Shown here: positions 21,249 through 32,276 of the stretch, piece after piece | Layout of the letters: each line of letters opens with the position of its first letter | Position numbering within the stretch: position 1 is the stretch's first letter | Origin: Clarireedia homoeocarpa | Lineage: Eukaryota > Ascomycota > Leotiomycetes > Helotiales > Rutstroemiaceae | Length of the DNA stretch: 64,000 nucleotides | Reading direction: 5' to 3' | NCBI GenBank assembly: GCA_001465935.1 | Contig: LNKV01000042.1 | Span: 355,324-419,323 of the forward strand | The notes under the pieces: generated by a model | What the model was told of the DNA's origin: nothing | Seen by the model: the letters and a program-made list of their open reading frames with translations, nothing else | The model's database searches: none | Translations under genes and position numbers: made by a program

Positions 21249-22513
21249 CGTTCAGTATACTTCCATTGAAAAAGAAGACGAAAAGGAGCAGATAGGAAAC
21301 TAGATAGGGGACTCGATAGACCTCAAGAACAAACTTACGCTTGGACTGGATGTTCATTGACTTGGGGCTGAAAACGCGATCATGGATGATTTGAATCTGC
21401 GATAATATATATTTTTCCTTTTCTTTTCAAAAACATTTTTCGCAAAAGCGTAGGTTGTTGCTTTGCCTTCAGCTAAGAAAGAAATTCAGTTTGATGAAAC
21501 TAAACATCAATAAGCCAAGAGTCAAGTAGGTCCGAAAACAGTATTGGAACGTCCAACCTTCTATCAAATGCACATCAATATCAACCGACATTTCTCCTAT
21601 CCACAAGAATTGCACTTTTGACCAAGTCATCGATATGCACTTTTGACTAGGTCATCGAAATTCCAAAGATCCGCATGGGAAAAAGGTCCCAAAAACCCCT
21701 TATGCATGCACTTGGACATTTATGGAAGTCTCGGTGTGGTGCAAAAAGCAAAGTCTTTGGGATAAAGGAAAAAGAAAGTATAAGCATTCGGCCCCCGAGG
21801 CGTTGCGACGTAGGTGGATTTTACTATCCCCCCCCCCATGAATAAAGGTTAAATTTTTATGTGGGAAGACGTAGAAAAAATTAACCTTTATTCATGGGGA
21901 GGGATAGTAAGGAAAAGATCGACGGCTTATGCCCCGAGACCTTGCTGATAGAGAAAATGTGCTATAGGGTCGTGGGTAAATCAGGGGTCTCAATAATTGA
22001 CTGGACGATAGAGATGGCTTTCGCCTCTTTCCCATTGTTATGTTTCAGATTGTCAAACATATAACGAAAAGTAGGACTATAAAGACGGGAAGTTGTTTTG
22101 CCAGTAAGTTGTTTTGCCATTAAGTTAAGCCTCCTTCGGGTTTTTCTTACATTATCAAGCATGATATTCACCCCTCTGCTATGAATCGTAGGAAATAACA
22201 AGTATTTGATAGTAGATATATTCGTTTTTTAATTCATCAGTCATCTGTAATGCACCATCTCATTAAGACAACCGTGCAAACCGGGAGGAACTAGCTGTAA
22301 AGGAAAACAAATCCGAAATCTTCATATACAGTCCAAATTAACACCCTCATAAAACCACCAAAGAAAAGTATCTGAGACATGTCTTTCATGAGCAAATTTT
22401 CAAGAGCAGCCTCGCCAATCGATTCTTCAACACATCCAATCGATCAAACGAGCCTATTCATAGAACTCCAGTTCCATGCCAACGTAAATCAAACCCTCAA
22501 GTTACCCGATGAC
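21249..22513. other. Gene-free gap containing a palindromic element
   Basis: A 1.27-kb stretch. It holds the promoter of the histidine kinase gene (minus strand) and a palindrome at 21821-21910. A 79-residue minus-strand frame at 21962-22201 is not supported by any motif. Confidence 0.5.
21821..21910. repeat. 90-bp near-perfect inverted repeat (MITE-like)
   Basis: Left arm ttactatcc...(C run)...atgaataaaggttaa pairs with right arm ttaacctttattcat...ggggaggg...atagtaa. The arms are about 36 nt with a loop near 16 nt. The C-run in the left arm (10 C) is matched by a GGGGAGGG interruption on the right. The ends ttac/gtaa are complementary. No obvious target-site duplication is visible. A small miniature inverted-repeat element or a strong hairpin are both possible. 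Confidence 0.85.
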
Positions 22514-24004
22514 TCAGACCCTAGGGCTCTCCAACCTTCCTCTCAATCTCTCGATCCGCTCCCTCTTACTTCCTATACTGCTAACACTGTCGCTTGGCGC
22601 AACACTCATTGCATCTCTTCCGCCCCAAACACTCCCTTCTCTCTCCTGCCTCACTGCAGATGGTGCATGCGTGTATCCACTACCTTGTTCCCTATATCCT
22701 CCTCCATATCGCGCACTTACAACCGTACTAGCTGGCAATGGTACATTCCTGGGAACATTCGATTCGGCAACGGAGCTGACGTCATCCCTTTCCCATGTCG
22801 CTTCACTTCTAGGAATCGCCACTTGAGAGCCTGCTTTCGAGGGCGAAAACTTGATGGTCGTATGCGATTGAGAAACTCTTGATTTCGCCTCACCAGAATC
22901 ACGACGTGCTGCTTGAGATGGTGCTTGAGATGATGGTCGACCGTGAATGGATCCAGCCTGGACATATTCGTACTCGGCCTCAGGTCCAGCGCGGCTTCTG
23001 GTAGGAAGAGCAGTTGGGGCACGGCTGACTTGAGTCGGGGCACGACTTGCAGCTTTCACCGTGCTGGTTCGTTCACTTTCATTGCTCCTTCGACTAACTT
23101 GACTTGATCGGTCGGCTTCACGACGAGATCCGGGAGTGTGACGAGAAGGTGCTATAGATTGTGCACCAGTGTTGATGGCTGTCGGTGGTTTGGCGGTATC
23201 GGCTTGAGATCCATCCATGCCGTCAGCTGTACTCCTAGTACGAAGTTTACTGCCAATTGCGCTCGGACGGTCGCCGTAGTAGTTTCTCTCGGTGATTGGT
23301 TGGAAGTCCCTCTCCCTCTCCCTCTCCCTTTGTGGAGCACGGGAATATGGACTTGCTGCTGGTGGTGGCATTGGTGCCTCGAGAACTCGATACCTTCTCT
23401 CCGGACCACCCACCGCACTGCCACGACTCGAACTAGCAATCGTCTCGGCATGACCGGTGGTGTAACTACGACGAACAGGCATAGGTCTTTGACCTTCGGG
23501 CTCAAGCTCGTATGCTGGATCGTCGGATTTTACCATCGCGTAAGCAAAAGCCGCGCCAGCCGCGGCACCGAGAAATGTGCCAACGAGCTGCTTGTTAGAT
23601 AGGCCAAGGAAACCACCCGCCTTTTCCTTCTCCTTGTCTGCTTGGTCTATCTCGTCAACATAGATTTCCTGGTCATCGTCATCATGATCGTCGTCGTGAT
23701 CATGGATTTGTTGACGTTGAAGAGCAACCTGGGATGGAGCGCGATCGACGTAGTGTTCCGTGATTTCTCGTTTGATAATCCGGGGGAACGTTTCCGCACG
23801 ACGGAATGGTGGTGGATGCTCGAGAGCACGGGACACCTGGGATGGAGCACGGGTGTTACGGCCATGGTCATCTTCTTCATCACGCTCGGATCCTGTCCCA
23901 CTGCAGCTACGAGCGACTTCTTCTTGCCATTGCAAGACACGACGAGCTTCCTTCTCCGTGGCGGCGGTAACGATCGTTGGGGTGCGACTGGGTGCGCGAG
24001 ACAT
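22514..24004 (-). CDS. Disordered protein with one glycine-zipper-like segment
   Basis: Single exon, 496 aa, start ATG at 24004. Most of the chain is Ser/Arg/Pro/Glu-rich and predicted disordered, with many repeats of the APSR/APSQVSRAP/RAPTQVSRAPT type. A charged stretch (HDHDDDHDDDDQE, about residues 100-112) precedes the only hydrophobic part, GGFLGLSNKQLVGTFLGAAA followed by GAAFAYAM (about 128-158), whose Gly/Ala spacing resembles a glycine zipper or a single membrane span. The C-terminal REREGS...RLRGRLESPR tail is basic. I do not recognise the family; it looks like a fungus-specific membrane-associated scaffold, but that is inference. Confidence 0.72.
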   Translation of the reverse strand: MSRAPSRTPTIVTAATEKEARRVLQWQEEVARSCSGTGSERDEEDDHGRNTRAPSQVSRALEHPPPFRRAETFPRIIKREITEHYVDRAPSQVALQRQQIHDHDDDHDDDDQEIYVDEIDQADKEKEKAGGFLGLSNKQLVGTFLGAAAGAAFAYAMVKSDDPAYELEPEGQRPMPVRRSYTTGHAETIASSSRGSAVGGPERRYRVLEAPMPPPAASPYSRAPQRERERERDFQPITERNYYGDRPSAIGSKLRTRSTADGMDGSQADTAKPPTAINTGAQSIAPSRHTPGSRREADRSSQVSRRSNESERTSTVKAASRAPTQVSRAPTALPTRSRAGPEAEYEYVQAGSIHGRPSSQAPSQAARRDSGEAKSRVSQSHTTIKFSPSKAGSQVAIPRSEATWERDDVSSVAESNVPRNVPLPASTVVSARYGGGYREQGSGYTHAPSAVRQEREGSVWGGRDAMSVAPSDSVSSIGSKRERIERLRGRLESPRV

Positions 24005-26105
24005 GTTTTCCTGTTTGTTTTTGGCGACTGTCTTACTTTGGTACTCTTCTAGATATAGATGTACGTGGATCTGATTTTAGAACCAGTGAGGATAAAAAAA
24101 GCACAAAAAGCACAAAAACCTCAAAAACACACGACTGGATAACGTGGTTATAAAATCTAGAGATCAGATGAATATATCATCCACTGTGGTGGTTAGGGTG
24201 ATTATTTTAGTTTTTTTTCCTTTCCCTTATGTGTTGCGTACGTGGATGTAAATGCGGATCTCGGCCAAAGGTAAGAGTCTGAGACAAAAATGCTGTGATG
24301 GCAAATGCAGATGCTACTTTGGCGAGGTTGGGAAAATGCGGTAAAGAAGCAGGTACTGAAAAGTCCGATCTCTGATGATGGAGAGAATAAAAGCAAGAAA
24401 ATTGAAGAAAAAAAAAAAAAAAACGGAACCTCCTATACACAAGAAAAATAAGTCGTACTGTGCTCCGAATTCGTTCAATCAAAGTGGAAAGAGTATGTAA
24501 GGTGTCCGAGTATTCTAAAGTGACTGTAGCTCTGCAGCTCCTGTATATAAGAACGCGAACTGAGTCGGCGAGGCAAAAGGACAAGAGAAGGCACGGAGAT
24601 TAGGCATGTATGAGGAGACAATAGAATCATGAAATAGAATGGATTACTTCGTACTCCGTATGTAAAGTGACCAATATATGCATGCAGTGGGAGCTGACAG
24701 CTGTCGCCTCATCCTCAAATCCACCAAATCAATACACCGACATCAGGAACCCATGCACATAACCCCACAAGTTTCTGTACTGTGCACACTCCCCTTTGGT
24801 CAACCAACTTATCCACTTTACTCGACTGGACGAATTATGGGTATTGTTTGTGCCTGGCGGTGCAAGGGACCGGAGCCCAACTCCAAACCGTCCCAAAATG
24901 TGATGAGAAAGGATAGTTGAATCAGTTGCATCGCGTAGTGAGAAAAACTGGAAAAGAATCCGATGCAGACAATGGAGTCTAACCGTTCATGCTGTTTCGT
25001 TATGGAGAGGCTGCTTCTCCGCATGCCACGTCTCGTCTCGCGAATGAAGATCTCCCGGCCAAAGGAATCTCGTAACATGCATACGCGACCGCTCCGGACC
25101 AGGATCATGGGTCGCCTCAAACCCCTCGATTGGTGTGAAAATCGAATGGGCATGCTAACAGATGGGACAAATAGAATGGTCGAGCCCCTCGATGCTACTT
25201 CTCAGTCCAATGAACAAACATGTTAAGTTTCCACTTTTTTTCAATGTCGGTTTAGGGAGAGAAGGAGAAAGGGTAAAAAGCTTTCTCGACTATACCTTTC
25301 AGATCTGTAGCTTCCATTTTGATCTGACCTACATCTAGACCTGCATGAATAGATTCGTTGTACTTGTATGTCGAAGCTGGCACTGGACATCCCATTCCTG
25401 ACCACGTAAAAAAGGATTCTTGGCTCGAATTAAAGATGGGGCGGGGCCACATGGGGTGGATTGACTTCAAGGCACTTTGATTTGCTTGAATACTAAATCC
25501 TCCCTATCATTGACCAATGTAAATATCTGAGTACATGAGGCTACTCCGCTATCAAGAAATGACTCGCGGTAGTATATGCCACAAAGCAGCCGATGAACCG
25601 ATTTCTACATACAGATTCAGCTTCCCGCATGAAGGCTGACTCGAGACTGGAAGCCAAATGGAGACCAGTTTACGCTGAAAATATGCATAAGAAAGCGGAA
25701 GCTGCGTTTCAAAGCCCGGAGTAGCTACTAAGCTACGTGTGGGACAATGCTGAGAGACAAAGGAGATGTGGACCATGTTGAAGTGGTCCACGAAGACGAC
25801 TAAAGCGTCTTGGATCTGATGTTGAACGCCTGATGTTTTGGTTGTAAAAACAGAGACAGAGCACATAGACACCCAAGCCCGGCGACCATAAGCATATCGA
25901 AACGATGTTAGTATCGTTGAATCTGCTGAATGGCCCCCGCTTTCACCTTTTTTTTTTTTTCCTTCTCAAATCGGCCAATATTCCCCCTCCCAACTGCCCA
26001 CCGCAAGCTCTTCGCAAAAGTCGCGTGCGTCCTACCCCGCGGTTATGGATCGTAGTCTATTGAATGCGAAGGGGACCCATGAGGAGCTATGACATTGTTC
26101 CACCC
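24005..26105. other. Gene-free 2.1-kb gap
   Basis: Promoter side of the minus-strand gene ending at 24004, then sequence without a supported gene up to the EMG1 stop. An A-run (about 24404-24422) and a T-run (about 25950-25962) are present. Several frames of 60-110 residues (for example 24963-25226 + and 25552-25872 -) have no domain and overlap each other on opposite strands. Confidence 0.5.
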
Positions 26106-27254
26106 CTAGATAATGTCCCATGCATCCTCTGCAGCATGGCAGAATTTGCTGCATGCCACACTTGCAGATAGACTGTAGTTGCTAATGGAGATTTTCTCGT
26201 CCACAAGGTCGTCTGCGAAATTGTCCGAACCTTTGGCCATGGCACCGACAAACACACAGATACTCTCCTTCGGGTCCAAGGTCTCCATATAATCTCGAAC
26301 ACGCACCAATGAAGATTCGAAACTCAATGTGACCTTGCGACAGTTTGGGGGAAGGTGGTCGGTGATCGGATTGGGGATAACCCGAAGGAGTTTTTCTTCC
26401 GAATTGACGGATCGGATGGAAAGTCGATGTAATAATTGGACCATGAGACCGGCGAAACGTTTGAATGTACGTGGAATTCGAACCGTGGGACTGACTTCGA
26501 TCAAGACTCCCTTCGCAGTGTGAATATATATTTGAAGTTTTCCGGCTTTGTTGATGGGCGAATCGAGGAGGGTAAGAAGGCACTGCGAGAAGATTAGCAG
26601 GATTCCGAGGAAACAAATTTTTGACCATGAAAAATTCTAACCTGATGTGTGATATCGGGTCTAGCATCGCTAATATCGCGATTCATCTTTCGCATTATTC
26701 CAATGTGCTCATCGCTGTTGAGAAGAGAGTATTTTTCATCGCGAGCGCCAGGTCTTCCACCTCCGCCACCCGAAGAAGCTTTGTAGGTCTCGAGACTGGC
26801 ATTTGATAGAACGACAATTAATCGCTGAGAGTCTTTGTCGGTAGAAGGAATCGGAGTTTTCTGTTCAGCGATAACCTGAGGAAGGCTTGGTGGCGGTTCT
26901 GATTGAGTTCCTGCCATGGTGAATTAAAGGTTAGTGAGGATGTGCGATGAAATGTTGAAATTTCGGACGCCGCGAATGGAGTTGTGCACGTATGTTGAAA
27001 ATTCGTAGCAGGATATAGATATAAATGTGATCGAAGGAGTAATTTTGGGCAATGAATATTGCTAAGAACAAGGAGGAAGAAATTTTCTTGTCCTTTTTCT
27101 CCACCTGCTGGAAAAGAGATTTTGGGCTGTGGAAAGTTGGGAGATGGAAGGAGGGAGGAACTGATGGGGACGGGGGATAGTAACGAGCGGGATAAGGAAA
27201 AAGAAAACTTCTCTTACTTGGTCGCTTGACAACTCTTGGTTCTGGTGACGACAT
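26106..27254 (-). CDS. EMG1: Emg1/Nep1, 18S rRNA pseudouridine N1-methyltransferase
   Basis: Model: complement(join(26106..26582, 26642..26910, 27218..27254)), 260 aa. Exon 1 encodes MSSPEPRVVKRP, and phase 1 joins it to TQSEPPP. Diagnostic segments are RLIVVLSNASLETYK, LLNSDEHIGIMRKM, ARPDITHQ|CLLTLLDSPINKAG, LQIYIHTAKGVLIEV, VRIPRTFKRFAGLMVQLLH, KLLRVIPNPITDHLP and the C-terminal YSLSASVACSKFCHAAEDAW. Length matches yeast Nep1 (about 250 aa). The family is a SPOUT-class (knotted) methyltransferase that modifies a hypermodified pseudouridine of 18S rRNA and is needed for 40S subunit assembly in the nucleolus. Intron 1 is 307 bp, long for this window. Starting instead at the internal ATG at 26917 would give an intron-poor model, but the spliced start matches the phase and the basic N-terminus better. 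Confidence 0.95.
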
Positions 27255-27949
27255 TGTAGGTGGCGTAAGTTGTTCGTTTGATGTATCTGGGTATCGGTAG
27301 ATGTCAATTAGTTAGATCAAACGAGGCAGTAAAGAGATTTGTAAGAATCTGGTGCAGATTGAAGTCCTCGAAGGTTTTTTTTGGGGGTTTTTTGGTTTCC
27401 GCGCTCTTCGCCTTGTGTCTTCGAATGGTCGAATGGTCGATTGGTTTTGAATTGGCCAACTGAGAGAGACAACGAGTCGCAGAAGTGATGCAAAGAAGAG
27501 AAAGTGTCTGTTTATATAGAAAAAGGAAATGAGGGACCAAAGGGCGTGGTGGAGTAAGAAAGAATAATTTCATGTGGGACGGGGATAGGGAATGAGATGG
27601 AATGGGATAACAGACAACGTTAACTGTGTTTGGTTTGGTGAAGAGAAGTTGATTGTGAATTCTACTCGTACAAAGTACATGGTTGTTGGTTGTTGGTTGT
27701 TCCTCGGACTTAGTGCTGACCAACTGTACATTGTGCAGCTCTCGCACACTCCGAAGCATCCCTCCGAGGTCCTTTGTACGATAGGAGGAGAATACAAGAG
27801 CAAGCCGGGACATCCTTTCTGCAAAGGAAACGTGGGTATAAGGAAAGAAGGTTAAGTTACGGCTATTCAAAGAAAGCATATTGTTGCTTGCCAAGTTTGA
27901 GTGAGATCCGTGGTCGGCAGTCTATCAAAAATCTCTCAATGGTTTCTCG

Positions 27950-28105
27950 AACCAATACTCGAACCAATACCAGAACCAATACCAGAACCAATACCAGAAC
28001 CAATACCAACGATTACTGACTGATCTGACTGATCTGACTGATCTGACTGATTCTGACCGACCTTACTGACTGATCTGAATGATCTGACTGACCTGACCTG
28101 ACTGG
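27950..28105. repeat. Two adjacent short arrays (12-bp and 9-bp units)
   Basis: Positions 27950-28010 have five copies of a 12-bp unit (accaataccaga with small changes). Immediately after, 28014-28105 has about eight imperfect copies of a 9-bp unit (tgatctgac). The two units are unrelated. Confidence 0.92.
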
Positions 28106-28626
28106 CTTGATTAACTTGCATGCATGCGACAAACTCTGTAGGTCTGGGTGTCGAAGAATTTTCAACCCCAAGCATTCAAAATCGTGGAGTCGATATGCGC
28201 GTTTGTGGGGAAGGGGGGCCATCCAGAAAAAAGAAAGTCTTTTCTTTTCTCGTTCCAGCAATCATCCTTTAAGCATAAACAATCAATGAGCCATCGCCAC
28301 TCCGGAGAAAGTCGGTTTATCCTCTAGGTGCCAGCTCGTTGGAAATGTTCATGATTCCGCCTTCAATCGTCCAAGAAGAGCAGATTTAGGAAGCATTAGA
28401 TATGGATATCTGACAATATCTCTTCATGATAGATATTCCCGTCCTGTCTAGCACAGCTCAGACGCTGCTCCAAACAAGTCTTCGTTCGACAACGATCAGT
28501 TTGATCTCCAATGCCAAGTGCCGATGCCACGTTGAAGAACCGTATCCAATCTTATCAATGGTTAGCGAGTTTATGTATGAGTCGAGATTCGATTCCATTT
28601 CCTCTCACTTATTGCCGCAGCACCAT

Positions 28627-28684
28627 TAGGTCTTGAGGACATAGGTCTTGAGGACATAGGTCTTGAGGACATAGGTCTTGAGGA
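28627..28684. repeat. 15-bp tandem repeat, 4 copies
   Basis: Four copies of taggtcttgaggaca, identical except at the last unit end. Reading frames through it on the minus strand give repeated MSSRP or PQDLC, artefacts of the 15-bp period. Confidence 0.94.
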
Positions 28685-29120
28685 TAGAGCTCCATCCATC
28701 CAGATGCCCTCAATCCCTCTTCCCATAAAGTGCTGTATTCGCCTGAATCTCTCAGAGGAAGGTGCTGGCTGGTCCGGGCCAATGGTGTCGCATGATGCTT
28801 TGAAGGGTGCAAAGCTGCTCGAGGTGAGGAAGTTCACAGAGGTTATGTTACTGCAAAGAAGTCTTTGGTAAATTTCGACTTCAGCCCAAAGCCATATTTA
28901 CACAAGGGGGTGCCGGTGGATATTGCAGGTGGCAGGTGCGCTTATGGCTCAGATCGAGAAGCGCCCTACACAGAGGCGTACATTGCCGTGCCACCCGTAA
29001 GCTTATGGGGGTTGAGTTTCATGGTTTGCTTTCAAACCATGTGCTTGGCGCCAGTGCCAGTGCAGAAACACTTTGGGAGACTCGACTACGAACAACATCA
29101 TCATATTACATATAGCCCCA

Positions 29121-29160
29121 TCCACCTGCCTCCACCTGCCTCCACCTGCCTCCACCTGCC
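29121..29160. repeat. 10-bp tandem repeat (tccacctgcc), 4 copies
   Basis: Four exact copies in gene-free DNA. Confidence 0.94.
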
Positions 29161-31067
29161 CGCAACAAGAAGTTGACAAACAAGAGAGACCAGCCCAGTT
29201 TCGCGTCATCAATTCTCGCCCACCCACTTGAAAACGCTATGACAAGTTCATGCCAACCTCCCATCGGGCTGCCCGATCTATCCTATGTAGTGCAGTGACT
29301 TCATCACAATGCCCATGGTGCTTCTGATACCTGCGCTTACAGTAAGCATCTTATCACCGTATTTCATGAAGGCTAAGCATTTGAGATTCATGCTCAGAAA
29401 CAGTGGATAATTGGGGATGTTCGGGTGTGGGCATGCTCGGATAGGGATATCCTGGAGATCAATGGGGCCCATGCCAAGACTCTGTGACACAATGTGTGAG
29501 AGCTACAGAATGATGAAAGACAAAGAGAATCCGGATGACAGCTGCCAAATTTCATTCGTCACGATTGAGATAATAAGGAATGCCGTTGGTAATAGAACGT
29601 GTTGCGACGGACATGTCATAACATCAAAATTTAGCATACGATCTTTGATAGCGATGATAAATGTTAGGCTGCAGAATGAAAGATACGTTAATCCTCCGAC
29701 TAAGTAATAAAGGTCGACGTGTTGTCGAATTTGGGGCTCTTATGATTGTTCACTCACTGGCTGACTAGCTGGCTGGCCGGCAGAAGGAAAAGCTTGAGTC
29801 TTGTAACCTTACGTCTTGCTGTTAAGCTTGTCCAAACCTCAAAGGCATACTGCCGCTCCACACAGCCAAGACAAATTAAGAATGTAGATCAGCAGTTTAA
29901 CCGTGGTTGATATCTTCTATCGTGGACGATTTGAGCTTAGTGAAGGTGTTTTTGAAACTCGAATCAGGCCACTTCAGTTGCTCCGATGTGAAAGGAGATG
30001 AGAAGACCAAGAGGAGCCAGCGCTCGGTTGAGGCTCATCCGATGTGGATGGAATCTTTGCGTAGGGATGATGGAATCTTTGCGTAGGGATGATGGCAGGT
30101 CGAGGCAGTTCAATACCAAGGTCATCATCGCCCATGGAGTCACGCGCGAGCCAACCTTACATAATCGGAGCGGATTCCATGCCACGATTCTGCCAGTTAG
30201 CCGTAATATCGAAACGCTCCCTCAAAGATTCCACATGTTCCGTCGACTTTATAACTCTCCCATGCTATACCCAATACCAGAGACACGATGCAATACATCG
30301 CCGTCTTACCTTGCGTGTCCCTTATCACCCAGCATCTCATCAAGCCTCGATGCTGATTAGATGGGAATGTTGGCCGCCGACCGCAGTGGAAGGTTTGACG
30401 AGTTTTACTATCCTTGAACCTCAAACACTTACCGTTTCCAACCATCCCTTTTTCCACCAACCCCTCCCTGGTTGCATCTCAACCACTTCGTCCCATTTCA
30501 AGCATCCTGCTCCATGTCCACGGCCAACGTCGTAATCAGATTCGGCCGGATAACCCTACAGGAGAGCAAAAAAAGCGCTCAGATTGGACTACCCGTCCGA
30601 TAAAATTTTAAGATGCTACCTTGCGCCCCAACTTTCGCTTAACCTGGATTGTTCCTTTTTCAGATGGCACCTGCTCCAGGCGCTGCGACAGCTTTGATCT
30701 CATGTCCAGTTTCATAGCTTTCTATGCGACAACGGGATCTTCATTGCCAATGTACGCAGGATCATGACTACTCCTGCCTGCCTTCGATGTACCTGTCTAT
30801 CCCCGGCTCCACTGAAAGTTCCACTGAAAAGTTCAGATGCTGCAGATGCCAAGACTTAAGAATAAGTAAAGGACCTTTCGCTGGACTCTTTCTCTTTTCC
30901 TTTCCCACCTCATTCCAAGCATTCTCTCTTCTATTCGGAAGGTTCAACATATTTCGGCGGGCTCCTCTCTTTTATATTCCCTCTTTTTATTTGTTCTATT
31001 CCCTCTTGTCAGTTCGAGTAGATCACGTTGATCGTGCATCTCATCTTACTACCCACACGCCTCGACG

Positions 31068-31090
31068 GTCTTTATATATTCTATTTCTAT
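31068..31090 (+). promoter_or_regulatory. Candidate TATA element of the Egh16-like gene
   Basis: A ctttatatattc box lies about 60 bp upstream of the ATG at 31134 and is followed by pyrimidine-rich ctatttctatc and ttaactcaacatcc, typical of a fungal core promoter and transcription start region. Position and composition are the only evidence. Confidence 0.4.
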
Positions 31091-31133
31091 CTTTTATAAC
31101 ACATAGTTTTAACTCAACATCCAGACGTGGAAG

Positions 31134-32276
31134 ATGTATTTCGGTAGGATAGCAAGCGCAGCTGCGCTCATGGGTGTTGCGTTGGCTGTGCCTCAACAAA
31201 AGGGCAACACTGGCAACAACGGCAACAATGGCAACAATGGTAACACTGGCACTGGAACTTCTGGACAAGGCTCGACTGGTACTACATTGCAAGCAAACGC
31301 TATTCAAAGTGGCTCTTTCGCGGACGGCTCGCAAGAAATTGGTTCAGCAGAAGTCGGCCAAGCAAAGTCTGCAACATCTCAAAACAACTTCATCAACTTC
31401 TGTTCCGGCCAGACTTTGACCAATGGTTTACAAATCACCACTGGGTCATGCAATGGTATTCGTAAGTAACATACCTCCATTCAAGCATCGGACATGAACT
31501 CACATCAATCCCTAGCGATGGGAAAGCTTCCTGCTAAGACTGCCATGGTTTCTTCCACCATCATCAACCCTCCGACTGGTGGCAAGGGTATTCCCTCGGA
31601 CCAAACATTCAACATCACTGTCCAAATGTCTAACCTCGTTGCTGGCTCCTTCACCAACGCCGATTCTACTTACTTCTCAGCCCCCCAAGATCTGTCGGGT
31701 GGTAAAGTTGTCGGACATACTCACGTTACGGTCCAGGATCTTGGAAATAGCTTGAATCCAACGAAAGCTCTGGATGCAACTCAATTCGCCTTCTTCAAAG
31801 GTATCAACGATGCCGGCAATGGAAATGGCCTTCTCTCAGCAGTTGTTACAGGAGGTCTTCCCGCCGGAAACTATCGCGTCTGCACTATGGCATCGTCATC
31901 CAATCATCAACCGGTTATTATGCCCGTTGCTCAACGTGGTACTGCAGATGATTGCACCAAGTTTGTCGTTACAGGAAATGGAAAGACGGCCAATGCTGCT
32001 TCAAACAATGGATCGGGAGGACAAGCGGCTGCTGCTCTAGCTGCATCCGCCGTGGCTGCTGGACCAAACAACTCTGATGCAACTAGCTCTGCTGGCAATG
32101 CAGCTGCCACTGGAAATGCAAAGGGTGGCAACAATGGAGGTAATGGAGGCAACAATGGAGGTAATGGAGGCAATGGAGGCAATGGCGGCAACAATGGAGG
32201 CAATGGGGGTGCGAAAAACGCGGGAGGCAAAGGACGAGTTCGAAGACATCGAGCCCGTCGTGAATTCATCGAATAG
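31134..32276 (+). CDS. Secreted Egh16/Gas1-like protein
   Basis: Model: join(31134..31461, 31516..32276), 362 aa, one 54-bp intron (GTAAGT...CCTAG, phase 1). Residues 1-19 are a signal peptide (MYFGRIASAAALMGVALAVP). An Asn/Gly/Thr-rich spacer (about 25-50) leads to the conserved Egh16 block: LQANAIQSGSFADGSQEIG, SQNNFINFCSGQTLTNGLQ, SCNGIPMGKLPAKTAMVSS, then after a short gap VGHTHVTVQDLGNSLNPT, QFAFFKGINDAGNGNGLL, GLPAGNYRVCTMASSSNHQP and DDCTKFVV. The family (Blumeria Egh16H, Magnaporthe Gas1/Mas3) is secreted and expressed during appressorium formation and host penetration in plant pathogens; its biochemical role is unknown. The C-terminus carries an extra tail of GGN repeats and a basic end (GRVRRHRARRE) not needed for the conserved domain. 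Confidence 0.93.
32100..32215 (+). repeat. GGN-coding repeat at the 3' end of the Egh16-like gene
   Basis: Repeats of ggtaatggaggcaacaatg and ggcaatgga units encode an Asn/Gly-only stretch of about 30 residues (GGNNGGNGG type). A shorter ggcaacaac/aatggcaac array near 31201-31250 encodes the N-terminal GNNGNNG run. Both are in frame. Confidence 0.92.

Larger units (their letters stand above)
27255..31133. other. Gene-free 3.9-kb stretch between divergent genes
   Basis: Lies between EMG1 (-) and the Egh16-like gene (+). It contains several short tandem arrays listed separately. A 196-residue minus-strand frame (27304-27894) is low in recognisable content and rejected. Nothing resembling a conserved exon was found on either strand. 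Confidence 0.45.

Noticed and set aside
21962..22201. 79-codon minus-strand frame next to the palindrome
   Set aside because: No domain; I considered a transposase remnant but found no motif.
27304..27894. 196-codon minus-strand frame upstream of EMG1
   Set aside because: No recognisable domain, unusual composition and partial overlap with opposite-strand frames.
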